Below, one piece after another: positions 25,308 through 33,907 of a stretch of 64,000 nt of DNA. Position 1 is the first letter of the stretch. Each line of letters begins with the position of its first letter. The notes under the pieces are model-generated. The model was not told the DNA's origin, did not search any database, and worked only from the letters and a program-made list of their open reading frames with translations. The translations under genes and the position numbers were made by a program. The DNA is from Acidobacteriota bacterium (GTDB taxonomy: Bacteria; Acidobacteriota; Blastocatellia; Pyrinomonadales; Pyrinomonadaceae), in the NCBI GenBank assembly GCA_003223025.1, contig QHXR01000001.1, forward strand, positions 756,248 to 820,247, read 5' to 3'.

Positions 25308-27806
25308 ATGAAAAACTCAGTTTACGCGCGATTTTCGCTCAGCCTGCTCCTCATTCTTTCGCTTATGTCGCCACTTGTCGCACTTGCCGGTGAGGGGAAT
25401 AAGCATTTCAAGCAGGGAATGAAGTTCGAAACCCGCGAAGAGTGGGATCGAGCGGTTGAAGAATTTGCTTTGGCCGTCACCGAGAATCCGAAAAACCCCG
25501 AATATAAGCTACATCTGCAGAGAGCTCTCTTCAACGCATCGCAGCAATACATGAAGAAGGGAAATACCGCTGCCGAGCAGAAGGATTACGAAGGCGGTTA
25601 CAACGCGTTTCGAAAGGCGTATGCCTACGATCCGACAAACGAGCTCGCAAAGTCCGAGATGGCCCGCATGATGCGGCTGCAGGAAGCCGCGCTGAAGGGC
25701 AACAACCCGAAATCCGACGATTCCGGAAAGCAGATCAAGCTTCTGCAGACGAGTTATTCGCCGCAGCCGCAGGACGTTCAAATGCCGCAGCGTCTCGAAA
25801 AGATGCGCGATGTTCCGTTTCCTGGCGGAGTCGATCTGCAGTATATCGTTAAGGAACTTGCGAAGGACCTTGATCTTAACGTGCTCTTCGATGCCGAGTC
25901 GCGTTTGGAAAATCGCAAGATCCGCATCGAGTTGAAGAACGTGACCGCCGCAAAAGCGCTCGACTACATTTTTCTCCAGGAGAATTTGTTCTTCCAAAAA
26001 GTCGGACCCCGAACGATTCTCGTCGCGACGGGAAATCGTCGCACGAATTTCCAGCAGCTCGTACTGAGAACCTTCTATCTTGCGAACGCGAATCCGAAAG
26101 ACGTCAAGACAGTCATTACATCCGCGATTCCGGCTCAGCCGGGTCGAAGTCAGACGATCGTTATCGAAGATGCGACGACGAATAGTTTGACGATCCGCGA
26201 TACTGAAGAGAACGTCCGGCTGTTTGCGAATCTGATCGCGTCACTCGACAAGGATCGTGCCGAGGTCGTGATGGATGTCGCGATCTATGAAGTGAACAAG
26301 AACGATCTGCTGAAGCTTGGCAATCAGATCGGTGGTGCTCTGGGCGGACAGCTCAACAATCTTGGCGGGTCGTCTCAATTAGCGGCGCCGCAAACCGGCG
26401 CGTTTGCACTGGATACGCTGACTCACATCGCGGCCGGACTTTTGATCCCGTCCACGCAGATCAGTGCGTTGCAAACTAAGGGCAACACAAAACTTTTGGC
26501 TTCCACTCAGATCCATGCATTCAATAACGAAGATTCTTCAGCACGTATCGGCCAGCGTGTTCCGGTCCAGACCGCACAATTCGTCGGTGTCGGATCGACG
26601 ACGCCCGGCAGCAACGGCGTCGTATCTAACGTGGTCAATTACGAGCAGACCGGTCTTACGCTGAAGTTCAAACCGATTGTTTTCCCGAATCAGGACGTCC
26701 AGGTCGCGATGGAGATCGAGTCAAAGGACGTTGCAGCCGGCGGTACGGAACAAAACCCCATCTTTACGGAAAGAACGATCAAGGGAACCGCTCGCGTTCA
26801 AAACAACAAGACACTTCTTTTGGCCAGCGTCGCACAAAATGTCGAAGGCGACAGCCGCCAGGGACTACCGATTCTCGGTTGGCTTCCTTTCATCGGGCGC
26901 CTGTTCGCAACGCCGACGCAGGATCGACGTCAGATCGATATCGTGATCGCGGTAACGCCCCGCGTGATCCGCGCTCCGGCCATTTTGCCGGAAGACGAAG
27001 TCGAGCGTCCGACCGGAAGTCTCGCGACTCCGACAAGCGGTTCGCTTGAAGCGATGATCATCCAGGAAGAACGCGAAGAGTTGCTCGCGTCTGCTCGTCG
27101 GATTCCGAATGTCGCGCAGATCCAGCTTCCGGACCAAAAGCCGACATATGTTCGGACGGGAACGAACGCTCCGGCGACGGCACCTGCACAGGCCGACGTT
27201 GCTCAGTCAACTCCAGCGGGCGAAAGCGCTCCCGCAATGACCAACGTGGTAACCCCACCGACGTCGACAAGTGCCGCCGCGAAATCTGTCGGGATGAATC
27301 TTGTTCCGATCGACAGCGGTTTGAAGGTGCTTCAGATAAAGCCGACGTCCGATACATCGATGGCCGGACAGCCTCAGTTGACGAATACGGCTCAGGCATC
27401 GGATACGACACTGCCGAAGGTCGAGCTTTTGTTCGCCAACGATCTTCAGACTATGAAGGCCGGAGACAAGGTTAAAGTCCCGATTATCATCAAAGCTTCC
27501 GGGCCATTTCGCTCGGCGGTCCTCGGACTGAAATTCGACGATAAGAAAATTGCGGTTCGATCGGTTATGTACGGTGACGTGTTCGGAATGGGGATCGCGA
27601 ATACGATGGCGTCGCCGTTCCTGAATCAGGGCGGGAAGATGTACGTTTCGCTCTCCGCCGCCGACAGCACGATAGCGGGCAGCGGCGGGGTACTCGCATT
27701 CGTCGAGGTCGAAGCATTAGCAGACGGAAAACCGGAGATAGCGCTCGAGAGAGACGTACTGAATTTTCTTACTGCCGACGGCAAGAATATGCCGGTGAAG
27801 TTTTAG
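25308..27806 (+). CDS. Type II secretion/type IV pilus secretin fused to a cohesin-like domain
   Basis: An outer-membrane secretin channel of 832 residues. Signal peptide about 1-28; TPR-like helical region about 30-130; small N-terminal secretin/STN domain near 170-235 (DLQYIVKELAKDLDLNVLFDAE); an N1-type domain to about 330; then the beta-barrel secretin core to about 570, ending with the signature PILGWLPFIGRLF. A Pro/Thr-rich linker follows. Residues about 705-832 are a cohesin-like beta sandwich (KVPIIIKASGPFRSAVLGLKFD, YVSLSAADSTIAGSGG). The following genes encode pseudopilins and a PilM-like protein, so it belongs to a pilus or secretion machine. The tail may bind a dockerin-like partner. 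Confidence 0.9.
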   Translation: MKNSVYARFSLSLLLILSLMSPLVALAGEGNKHFKQGMKFETREEWDRAVEEFALAVTENPKNPEYKLHLQRALFNASQQYMKKGNTAAEQKDYEGGYNAFRKAYAYDPTNELAKSEMARMMRLQEAALKGNNPKSDDSGKQIKLLQTSYSPQPQDVQMPQRLEKMRDVPFPGGVDLQYIVKELAKDLDLNVLFDAESRLENRKIRIELKNVTAAKALDYIFLQENLFFQKVGPRTILVATGNRRTNFQQLVLRTFYLANANPKDVKTVITSAIPAQPGRSQTIVIEDATTNSLTIRDTEENVRLFANLIASLDKDRAEVVMDVAIYEVNKNDLLKLGNQIGGALGGQLNNLGGSSQLAAPQTGAFALDTLTHIAAGLLIPSTQISALQTKGNTKLLASTQIHAFNNEDSSARIGQRVPVQTAQFVGVGSTTPGSNGVVSNVVNYEQTGLTLKFKPIVFPNQDVQVAMEIESKDVAAGGTEQNPIFTERTIKGTARVQNNKTLLLASVAQNVEGDSRQGLPILGWLPFIGRLFATPTQDRRQIDIVIAVTPRVIRAPAILPEDEVERPTGSLATPTSGSLEAMIIQEEREELLASARRIPNVAQIQLPDQKPTYVRTGTNAPATAPAQADVAQSTPAGESAPAMTNVVTPPTSTSAAAKSVGMNLVPIDSGLKVLQIKPTSDTSMAGQPQLTNTAQASDTTLPKVELLFANDLQTMKAGDKVKVPIIIKASGPFRSAVLGLKFDDKKIAVRSVMYGDVFGMGIANTMASPFLNQGGKMYVSLSAADSTIAGSGGVLAFVEVEALADGKPEIALERDVLNFLTADGKNMPVKF

Positions 27807-27818
27807 AGGTTTTTTGCA

Positions 27819-28451
27819 TTGAACAAAGGGATCCAAAGATTGCGAGCTGTCGGAGGCTTTACTCTTTTCGAGTTAGTAGTAACGCTGACGGTGCTCGCGA
27901 TCCTCGTTATGGGAACCTTGCCGCTGGCTACGAATGCGGTCAAGCGTGACCGCGAGCTGCGCCTTCGCGAGACTTTGCGGCAGATGAGGCTTGCGATAGA
28001 CGAATTCCATCGCGACACGATGGGAGCATGTGCGAACGGTACGACCCAGAATCAGGCTGGCGGAAGGCCTCAGCCCGTCCCGGCCGATCCGAGAAGCCGC
28101 GTCGTTATTGATGACTGTTCGATCTTCGATACCGAGAACCTCGACCGCTATCCTCCGGATCTTCAAACCCTTGTCGATGGTGTGAAGGTGCGTCAGCGTG
28201 GGTTGAATGCAACGGCGGCGGGCAGCGTATTTAGCGATAAGAATGCGACCGATCTAAACGCGACCGACGAGATCAAGAAAGTTTATCTTCGAGGATTGCC
28301 GGTCGACCCGATGACGGGAGAGTCGGACTGGAAGTTCAGATCGTCGTATCAAACAGCGGACGATGAAAACTGGGATGAGATCAACGTTTTCGATGTGCGC
28401 TCGGCATCGGATGAGAAAGGCTTGAATGGAGAGAAGTACAGTGACTGGTAA
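27819..28451 (+). CDS. Pseudopilin, GspG-like
   Basis: A 210-residue pseudopilin. The class III leader ends at VGG, followed by FTLFELVVTLTVLAILVMG, with cleavage before Phe and the conserved Glu at +5. A globular C-terminal domain carries segments GESDWKFRSSYQT and LNGEKYSDW. It starts at TTG 27819, nine bases after an AGAGG site; no ATG is available. The gene begins 12 bases after the secretin stop and overlaps the next by 26 bases, so all are co-translated. Confidence 0.88.
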   Translation: MNKGIQRLRAVGGFTLFELVVTLTVLAILVMGTLPLATNAVKRDRELRLRETLRQMRLAIDEFHRDTMGACANGTTQNQAGGRPQPVPADPRSRVVIDDCSIFDTENLDRYPPDLQTLVDGVKVRQRGLNATAAGSVFSDKNATDLNATDEIKKVYLRGLPVDPMTGESDWKFRSSYQTADDENWDEINVFDVRSASDEKGLNGEKYSDW

Positions 28452-28929
28452 GGGCATTTTGGATTTTGGATTTTGGATTTTGGATTTGAAGAAAAAGCCG
28501 AGGTCCGCTCGAACTGTGTCTTCAATCCAAAATCCAAAATCCAAAATCCAAAATGCGCTCGGGTTTTCGCTGCTTGAGCTGATGATCGCGATGTTCATTT
28601 TGATCATCCTTCTGTCGGTTGCTTTCCCGGTTTACCAGCGCACGGTCCAGCATGCACGCGAGACGGTTCTAAAGCAGAATCTTTGGGAGATGCGTCGCGA
28701 GATCGATCGTTTTACCTCGGACAAAGGCAAGCTTCCGAAATCGGTTGACGAACTTGTTGAGGGTAAATACGTGAGGGAAAAGCCTCGCGATCCGATCACC
28801 GAAAAAGACGAGTGGAACGAGATTCAGGGCGAAGATCCGCTGTCGCCGGATGGCGCCCAAGGCATGGTCGACGTGAAAAGTATGGCGGAAGGCGAAGATA
28901 GCGACGGCAAGGCGTACAAAGATTACTAA
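28426..28929 (+). CDS. Pseudopilin with a repeat-derived leader, GspG-like
   Basis: A 167-residue pseudopilin. The methylation helix begins after Gly in ALGFSLLELMIAMFILIIL, followed by a charged helix (RREIDRFTSDKGKLPKSVDELV) and a GEDPLSPDGAQG end loop as in GspG. The leader is about 43 residues, far longer than the usual 5-10. It is translated from word repeats (GFWILDL and IQNPKSKIQN). The ATG at 28426 lies inside the preceding gene. A GTG about 27 codons downstream (near 28516) would give a shorter leader, still inside the repeat. Its stop overlaps the next start (TAATG). Confidence 0.82.
   Translation: MERSTVTGKGILDFGFWILDLKKKPRSARTVSSIQNPKSKIQNALGFSLLELMIAMFILIILLSVAFPVYQRTVQHARETVLKQNLWEMRREIDRFTSDKGKLPKSVDELVEGKYVREKPRDPITEKDEWNEIQGEDPLSPDGAQGMVDVKSMAEGEDSDGKAYKDY
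28456..28554. repeat. GGATTTT / AATCCAA inverted tandem words inside a pilin gene
   Basis: Four GGATTTT units (28456-28488) and four AATCCAA units (28524-28554) form a nearly perfect hairpin with a loop of about 35 bases. It is placed in the leader codons of the second pseudopilin. Confidence 0.9.
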
Positions 28930-29861
28930 TGTTTTCAGTTTTAACCGAACCTAATTATCCGAAGGCCGCGATCGGCCTTGAACGTGAAGCCGTTACAGCG
29001 CTGTCTCTCCAAAAGGAAGGCCGCGGCCGCTTTGGCGTGAAGCAGGCGGCGACGATCGAGCTTCCGGCGAATCTTTTGACGCCGAGTTTTGTCGAGCGGA
29101 ATATCGCGAGCTCCGAAGAGCTTCGCGTTCTTCTCGAAGATGCGGTTCAATCGGCAGGAATGATGAGCCAGAAGAACTGGTCTGTTTCGCTGCCAAGCAA
29201 CACTGCGCGCACCGCGATCCTAACGCTCGATAATGCTGCCGGAAAAGGCGAGACGGAAGAGATCCTTGACTGGAAAGCTGAGCAAAGTTTTGGCGCTCCG
29301 TCGGGCGAGCTTCGCATCACCCGACAAAAGATTTCGAACGATCGCGAAGGCAAGTCTCGCTACTTCGCTTCGGCGGTCAAGCTTTCCGTGATCGACGAGT
29401 ACGAGACGATATTTGAGAGCCTTGGATGGAAAGCAGGTTTGATCCTGCCGCGAGCCGTCAGTGAAACCAAGTGGCTGATGGGTAACGGCGCACAGACCGA
29501 CTCTCTTTTGCTGAGCTCGCAGAACGACGGCTTTACGGCTTTTCTTCTGCGTGGTGACGAGCCTGCCGTTATTCGCACCGTCACTTGCCGAAAAGACGAG
29601 CGCGACGACGAGATCTATCGACTTCTGATGTTTTATAACGATCGCTTTGCCAATTCGAATTCCGGCGGGATCTTGGAGACACTTCTCGTCATCGGAAAGG
29701 ACCTCTTGCCGGCGAAAATAAAAGAGATCTCGACAGAAGCACTGGGCCGCACGCTTCGCATTCTAAGGGCCGAGGATGTCGGACTGAACGTTCCGGTCGG
29801 CAGTCTCAGCTTTGACGATCTGGCGGCTCCTGCAGGCCTCGCCTCGTACGGCTGGAGTTAG
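28929..29861 (+). CDS. PilM/GspL-like actin-fold assembly protein
   Basis: A 310-residue cytosolic protein without signal or membrane segment. The start AAIGLEREAVTALSLQ looks like the first strand pair of an actin-like fold. LPSNTARTAILTLD and WKAEQSFGAPSGELRI match the PilM/GspL region that recruits the pilus inner-membrane complex. The assignment rests on context and fold pattern more than on strong motifs. It follows the pseudopilin with a one-base overlap and ends the pilus/secretion cluster; no ATPase or platform protein is in the window. Confidence 0.7.
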   Translation: MFSVLTEPNYPKAAIGLEREAVTALSLQKEGRGRFGVKQAATIELPANLLTPSFVERNIASSEELRVLLEDAVQSAGMMSQKNWSVSLPSNTARTAILTLDNAAGKGETEEILDWKAEQSFGAPSGELRITRQKISNDREGKSRYFASAVKLSVIDEYETIFESLGWKAGLILPRAVSETKWLMGNGAQTDSLLLSSQNDGFTAFLLRGDEPAVIRTVTCRKDERDDEIYRLLMFYNDRFANSNSGGILETLLVIGKDLLPAKIKEISTEALGRTLRILRAEDVGLNVPVGSLSFDDLAAPAGLASYGWS

Positions 29862-29946
29862 TCGCAACTCGACTCCACGATCATCTGTTTCAAGATGCTT
29901 GCAGGGTGAAACATTTTCGCGGAAAATACCGTAATACCCGAGCATC

Positions 29947-30552
29947 ATGGCCACACCGGAAGCAACTCTCGAAAAACTAAAGGATATTTCGGACCTCGAG
30001 CTGATCTCCTCCGCCATGAGCGGGCGCGAGGATGGCTTCGAAGGGCTCGTCCGTCGTTACCAGCGACCGATCACCGGATACATCTTTCGAATGCTCGGCG
30101 ATTACGATTCCGCTCTCGACGTCTCGCAGGAAGTTTTCATCAAAGTTTACAATTCGCTTTCCCGCTACAGCTCCGAATACAAATTTTCAACCTGGCTCTA
30201 TCGCATCGCGCACAATGCGGCGATCGATCACATGCGCCGAAATTCGGTGACACCGCAAAGCCTCGAAACCGAAAACTCCGACGGCACGTATCAACTCCAG
30301 ATCGAATGTCCCAAGCCGTCGCCTGAGCAGGATCGCGAACGAAGCGAGTGGCGTACCGAGATCGAAAATGTCGTCAAGCGTCTCCCGGCTGCGTATCGCG
30401 AGCTGATCCTCCTTCGACATTCGCAAGATCTTAGTTATGACGAGATCGCCGACGTCACCGGGCTACCGCTTGGTACCGTCAAGAACCGGCTCTTCCGGGC
30501 ACGGGAAATGATGCGTGAGATTTTTGTTGAGAGGGGCTTTCACGGAATGTAG
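29947..30552 (+). CDS. ECF-type RNA polymerase sigma factor
   Basis: A 201-residue extracytoplasmic-function sigma factor. Region 2 spans about residues 30-100 (FEGLVRRYQRPITGYIFRML, DVSQEVFIKVYNSL, FSTWLYRIAHNAAIDHMRR). Region 4 spans about 140-195 (LPAAYRELILLRHSQDLSYDEIADVTGLPLGTVKNRLFRAREMM as one block, helix-turn-helix in its second half). Probably released by the zinc-finger protein encoded two genes downstream. The ATG gives the normal family start. Confidence 0.93.
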   Translation: MATPEATLEKLKDISDLELISSAMSGREDGFEGLVRRYQRPITGYIFRMLGDYDSALDVSQEVFIKVYNSLSRYSSEYKFSTWLYRIAHNAAIDHMRRNSVTPQSLETENSDGTYQLQIECPKPSPEQDRERSEWRTEIENVVKRLPAAYRELILLRHSQDLSYDEIADVTGLPLGTVKNRLFRAREMMREIFVERGFHGM

Positions 30553-30566
30553 CGGAGAAAATCTTC

Positions 30567-30950
30567 ATGAGCTTTGACATGCAATATCGCCCGCAAATGG
30601 CGTTACAAACTCCTGACGAAAAGCAGATGGGACTGCTGCTTCATCTCTCGCAGTTGGCCAATATCATCGTTCCTACGGCGGGCATAATCGTTCCGATCGT
30701 GATCTGGCAGGTGAACAAAGATAAGATGCCGGCGCTCGATGCGCACGGAAAGATGGTTGCGAATTGGATCATTTCCTCGCTCATCTATTGGTTCGTAAGC
30801 GTCATTCTGATTTTCGTATTTTTCATCGGATTCATACCAATGATCGGACTAGCTATCGCCGGAATAGCTTTCCCGATCATCGGAGCATTGAAGGCGAATA
30901 ATAACGGTGAGCTTTGGGAATATCCGTTGACGATCAAGTTTTTAAAGTAA
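30567..30950 (+). CDS. DUF4870 membrane protein between sigma and anti-sigma genes
   Basis: A 127-residue membrane protein of the DUF4870 (Tic20-like) family. Three hydrophobic helices are visible: LANIIVPTAGIIVPIVIWQV, NWIISSLIYWFVSVILIFVF and IPMIGLAIAGIAFPIIGAL, with the typical HGKMVANWIIS turn between the first two. It lies 14 bases after the sigma gene and overlaps the anti-sigma gene by one base. This argues for a shared role, perhaps as a membrane sensor partner. Function not established. Confidence 0.82.
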   Translation: MSFDMQYRPQMALQTPDEKQMGLLLHLSQLANIIVPTAGIIVPIVIWQVNKDKMPALDAHGKMVANWIISSLIYWFVSVILIFVFFIGFIPMIGLAIAGIAFPIIGALKANNNGELWEYPLTIKFLK

Positions 30951-31519
30951 TGGATCGAGTCGAGACAAAAACCAAACTGATTTGCCCGTCCCCGGATCTT
31001 TCGGCGTATATCGACGGAGAGCTATCGTCTCAGGACGAGCTCAAGTTAGAGATGCATGTCGCGGGCTGCCGCACTTGTGCGGATGATCTGAATCTTCAGA
31101 AGAGTTTTTTGAACGCACTCGATTTCTCGCTCGATCACGAGGCCGAGATTGAGCTGCCGAAGAATTTTACAAAGACCGTCGTTGCGAATGCTGAGAGTCG
31201 TGTGACTGGTCTCCGGCGTCCTCACGAACTGCGGAACGCTGCGTTGATCTGCATTGGATTGATTCTCGTAGCGCTGCTTGCACTTGGCAGTAACACCGAG
31301 CGGACGCTTGCTGCGTCGGCTGCGGTCGTGGAGAAATTGTTTGCGATCGTCACTTCTGCCGGTCACGTTCTCTACGACGCGGCACTTGGTTCATCGATCG
31401 TTCTCAGATCACTGGCCAATCTACTGGTCGAATCCGGAGGTCCGGCTCTGGCGTTCGTCGCTTTATTTGTATTGTCGCTTTACCTGTTCTCGCGGCTCTT
31501 ACGATTTCGCCGCACTTAG
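30950..31519 (+). CDS. Anti-sigma factor with zf-HC2 zinc finger
   Basis: A 189-residue membrane protein. The cytosolic N-terminal domain has PDLSAYIDGEL and the zinc-binding MHVAGCRTCADD near residue 40, the hallmark of zinc-finger anti-sigma factors. One membrane helix at about 85-105 (LRNAALICIGLILVALLALG) and a second near the C-terminus (LAFVALFVLSLYLFSRLL). The periplasmic part between them would sense the signal. Start ATG 30950 overlaps the DUF4870 stop; upstream in-frame codons lie in that gene. Confidence 0.88.
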   Translation: MDRVETKTKLICPSPDLSAYIDGELSSQDELKLEMHVAGCRTCADDLNLQKSFLNALDFSLDHEAEIELPKNFTKTVVANAESRVTGLRRPHELRNAALICIGLILVALLALGSNTERTLAASAAVVEKLFAIVTSAGHVLYDAALGSSIVLRSLANLLVESGGPALAFVALFVLSLYLFSRLLRFRRT

Positions 31520-31538
31520 TCGGTCCAGTTTCTGAAAA

Positions 31539-32489
31539 GTGACATACTCAATAGCTTCATATCCGATCCCCCGGCACCGTCCTTTCGATCCGCGTATCTT
31601 TTTCGCCTCGATACTTTTTATCCTCGTCGGTGCAGCTTTTTCATATTCGCAAATATCGGTCACATCCGCAGAGACGTTCACTGTAGATGACGCACCCGAC
31701 CAGGAAGTGGTCTGTTACGGAAAGACCGTGATAGTGAAGACACGTGCGAAAGGGGTACTCGCGATAGGCGGCGATGTCATTGTCGAGGGAAGAGTGACGG
31801 GCGATGTTGCGGCAGTCGGCGGTTCGATCATTCAAAGGGACGGAGCTTACATCGGCGGAGACGTTTTCGCGGTCGGCGGAGCATACAGGCCGGAGAATCC
31901 GAATCCGTTACGAGAAGAGGGGCGCGAGACGGTCATGTATGCCGGATACGAAGAAGAGATCCGCGACCTTTCGCAGAATCCGTCGTCGTTATTCTCGCCG
32001 CATTTTTCACTTGCGTTTCTGGCCCAGCGGATACTTTCCGTGCTTTTTTGGTTCGTAGTATCGCTTGGACTCGCTACGCTGGCTCCCGGAGCCGTCAGTC
32101 GAGCGATCGCTCGATTCCAACTCTCGACGTTAAAGATCGTGGCGATCGGAACGGCGGCTTTTTTGATAACGACCGTCGGTGTAGTCGGAAGCCTGAACGT
32201 CCTTCCAAATCCTCTCGGCGTAGTGTTCGGGATGATGGCGTTCGTACTTTTGATGCTGGCTTACGTCTTCGGACGCGTCGCTCTGAACGTTAGTGTTGGC
32301 AAACTTCTTCAGAAATACTTGTTCGCGGATAAGTACGCTTCAGAAGCATTGGCGATACTGATCGGCGTTCTCGCATGGACACTCTTGCTCTCGATCCCCT
32401 ACGTTTGGCCCATCGCACTTTTCACGCTTTTCGCAACCGGCGTCGGACTTGTTTTGACTGCTCGTTCGCAAGGTAGCTGGCAGGTCTGA
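31539..32489 (+). CDS. Membrane protein with bactofilin-like beta-helix and C-terminal helices
   Basis: A 316-residue protein. An N-terminal hydrophobic segment (RIFFASILFILVGAAFSYS) is followed by a short beta-helical repeat (GVLAIGGDVIVEGRVTGDV, AAVGGS, GGDVFAVGGAY), as in polymer-forming bactofilin-like domains. Four hydrophobic helices occupy about 170-315. Start is a GTG at 31539, 19 bases after the anti-sigma stop, with a weak ribosome site. It may be read with the sigma-anti-sigma unit and act in the envelope response. Not a canonical bactofilin, which lacks the membrane part. Confidence 0.72.
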   Translation: MTYSIASYPIPRHRPFDPRIFFASILFILVGAAFSYSQISVTSAETFTVDDAPDQEVVCYGKTVIVKTRAKGVLAIGGDVIVEGRVTGDVAAVGGSIIQRDGAYIGGDVFAVGGAYRPENPNPLREEGRETVMYAGYEEEIRDLSQNPSSLFSPHFSLAFLAQRILSVLFWFVVSLGLATLAPGAVSRAIARFQLSTLKIVAIGTAAFLITTVGVVGSLNVLPNPLGVVFGMMAFVLLMLAYVFGRVALNVSVGKLLQKYLFADKYASEALAILIGVLAWTLLLSIPYVWPIALFTLFATGVGLVLTARSQGSWQV

Positions 32490-32623
32490 TATAGCCGGAA
32501 CTCTAAGCCTGACAAAAATTTACAATTAAAGTAAAACCCCTAAACACGGAATTACGTCTTACTTTGTTCGAGGCGAGACTCGTCGTATCGTCGCGCGTCA
32601 AGTTATATTACTTGTTTAGATTT

Positions 32624-33850
32624 ATGAGACTACGCACATCTATTTTGACGGTATCTGCCTTTCTGCTGATTGCGGCGAGCGTTTTTAACGTGCTTGGACA
32701 GGCGTCTGCTATGAAGCGATCGGCTGTCAGCGGCGACGTGATTTCCGTCGACAACGGGAAGATAGTTCTTCAAACAAAGGACGGCCCGCTCGATGTGACG
32801 CTGTCGGACAAGACCGAATACAAGCGCGTACCGCCGGAAAACCCGGTTCTCAAAGCCGCGGTGCCCTCCTCGCTTTCGGACATCGGAGTCGGCGACAAAC
32901 TTCTCGTCAGCGGTGTTTTTCCGGAAGACAAAAAGACTCTTCCTGCTCTCTCGGTCTTTCTGATGACGAAATCGGATATCGCACAAAAGCAGACCAAGGA
33001 AAGCGAGCGTTGGACGACAAAGGGAATTTCGGGGCGTGTCGCTTCGGTCGATCAGATCACCAAACAGATCAAGATAGATGTTCGAGGCTTAGCCGCGACA
33101 ACGAGCGTTGTTCTGACGCCGAAAGACGGTGCGAAAATTCTCCGCTATGCTCCTAACTCGGTGAAATTCAGCGAGGCAAAGGAAAGCAGCGTAAATGAAA
33201 TTCAAGCCGGCGATATGCTTCGAGCTTTGGGCGACCGCAGTGCCGACGGCGCGAGCTTTGCCGCGGAAGAGATCGTAACAGGTGCGTTCCGAACCGTTGC
33301 CGGAGCCGTCAAAACCGTAGACGTTGCGAAGAACGAAGTCGTCATTACAGACAGTCAGACGAAAAAGGACATTACTGTCGAGCTCGGATCGGCGTCGGTC
33401 CTTAAGAAATTTCCCGAAGATATGGCTCAGAGAATGGCCGCGTTTCAGTCAGGGCAAGCCGGAGGAGCACGGCCCGCAGGTGCAGCAGCCGGAGCTCAGC
33501 GGCCACCACAGACAAATGGTCCGGCGAACGGCGGAGCCGCAAATAGCGGTCAGCCCGGAGCAGCCGGTGGCGGCGGTCGGGGCTTTGGTGGCGGCGGTCG
33601 AGGCGGCATCGACGAGATGCTCGAGCGGTTTCCGAACATAACAGCGGCCGAGCTTAAGCCAGGCGAGGTCATCGCCGTTTCGAGCACGAAGAACAGCACG
33701 CCGGAACGAATAGTCGCGATCAAACTTCTCGCGGGCGTGGAACCGTTCTTGCGCGCAGCTCAGGCACAGGCCGCGGCCGGTGGCGGACAGCGAGGACAGG
33801 GCGGACTGAGTCTGGATATTCCTGGTCTCGATGGATTTGGCGGCCCCTAA
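32624..33850 (+). CDS. Exported DUF5666-like protein with Gly-rich segment
   Basis: A 408-residue secreted protein. Signal peptide 1-27 (ILTVSAFLLIAASVFNVLGQ). Three repeated beta modules resembling DUF5666 follow: GDVISVDNGKIVLQTKDGPL, then GRVASVDQITKQIKID, then GAVKTVDVAKNEVVITD, each with a GDxLxxxG turn. Residues about 276-330 are Gly/Ala/Pro-rich (GGGGRGFGGGGRGG) and the C-terminus is Gln/Gly-rich. Start 32624 fits the signal peptide. The TonB-type receptor gene follows 57 bases later and shares the glycine-rich feature. Confidence 0.75.
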   Translation: MRLRTSILTVSAFLLIAASVFNVLGQASAMKRSAVSGDVISVDNGKIVLQTKDGPLDVTLSDKTEYKRVPPENPVLKAAVPSSLSDIGVGDKLLVSGVFPEDKKTLPALSVFLMTKSDIAQKQTKESERWTTKGISGRVASVDQITKQIKIDVRGLAATTSVVLTPKDGAKILRYAPNSVKFSEAKESSVNEIQAGDMLRALGDRSADGASFAAEEIVTGAFRTVAGAVKTVDVAKNEVVITDSQTKKDITVELGSASVLKKFPEDMAQRMAAFQSGQAGGARPAGAAAGAQRPPQTNGPANGGAANSGQPGAAGGGGRGFGGGGRGGIDEMLERFPNITAAELKPGEVIAVSSTKNSTPERIVAIKLLAGVEPFLRAAQAQAAAGGGQRGQGGLSLDIPGLDGFGGP

Positions 33851-33907
33851 GTAGTCGCGAACAGTTTGAATTGAATTAGAACAATCAGGTTATCTCCCCG
33901 GATAGAA

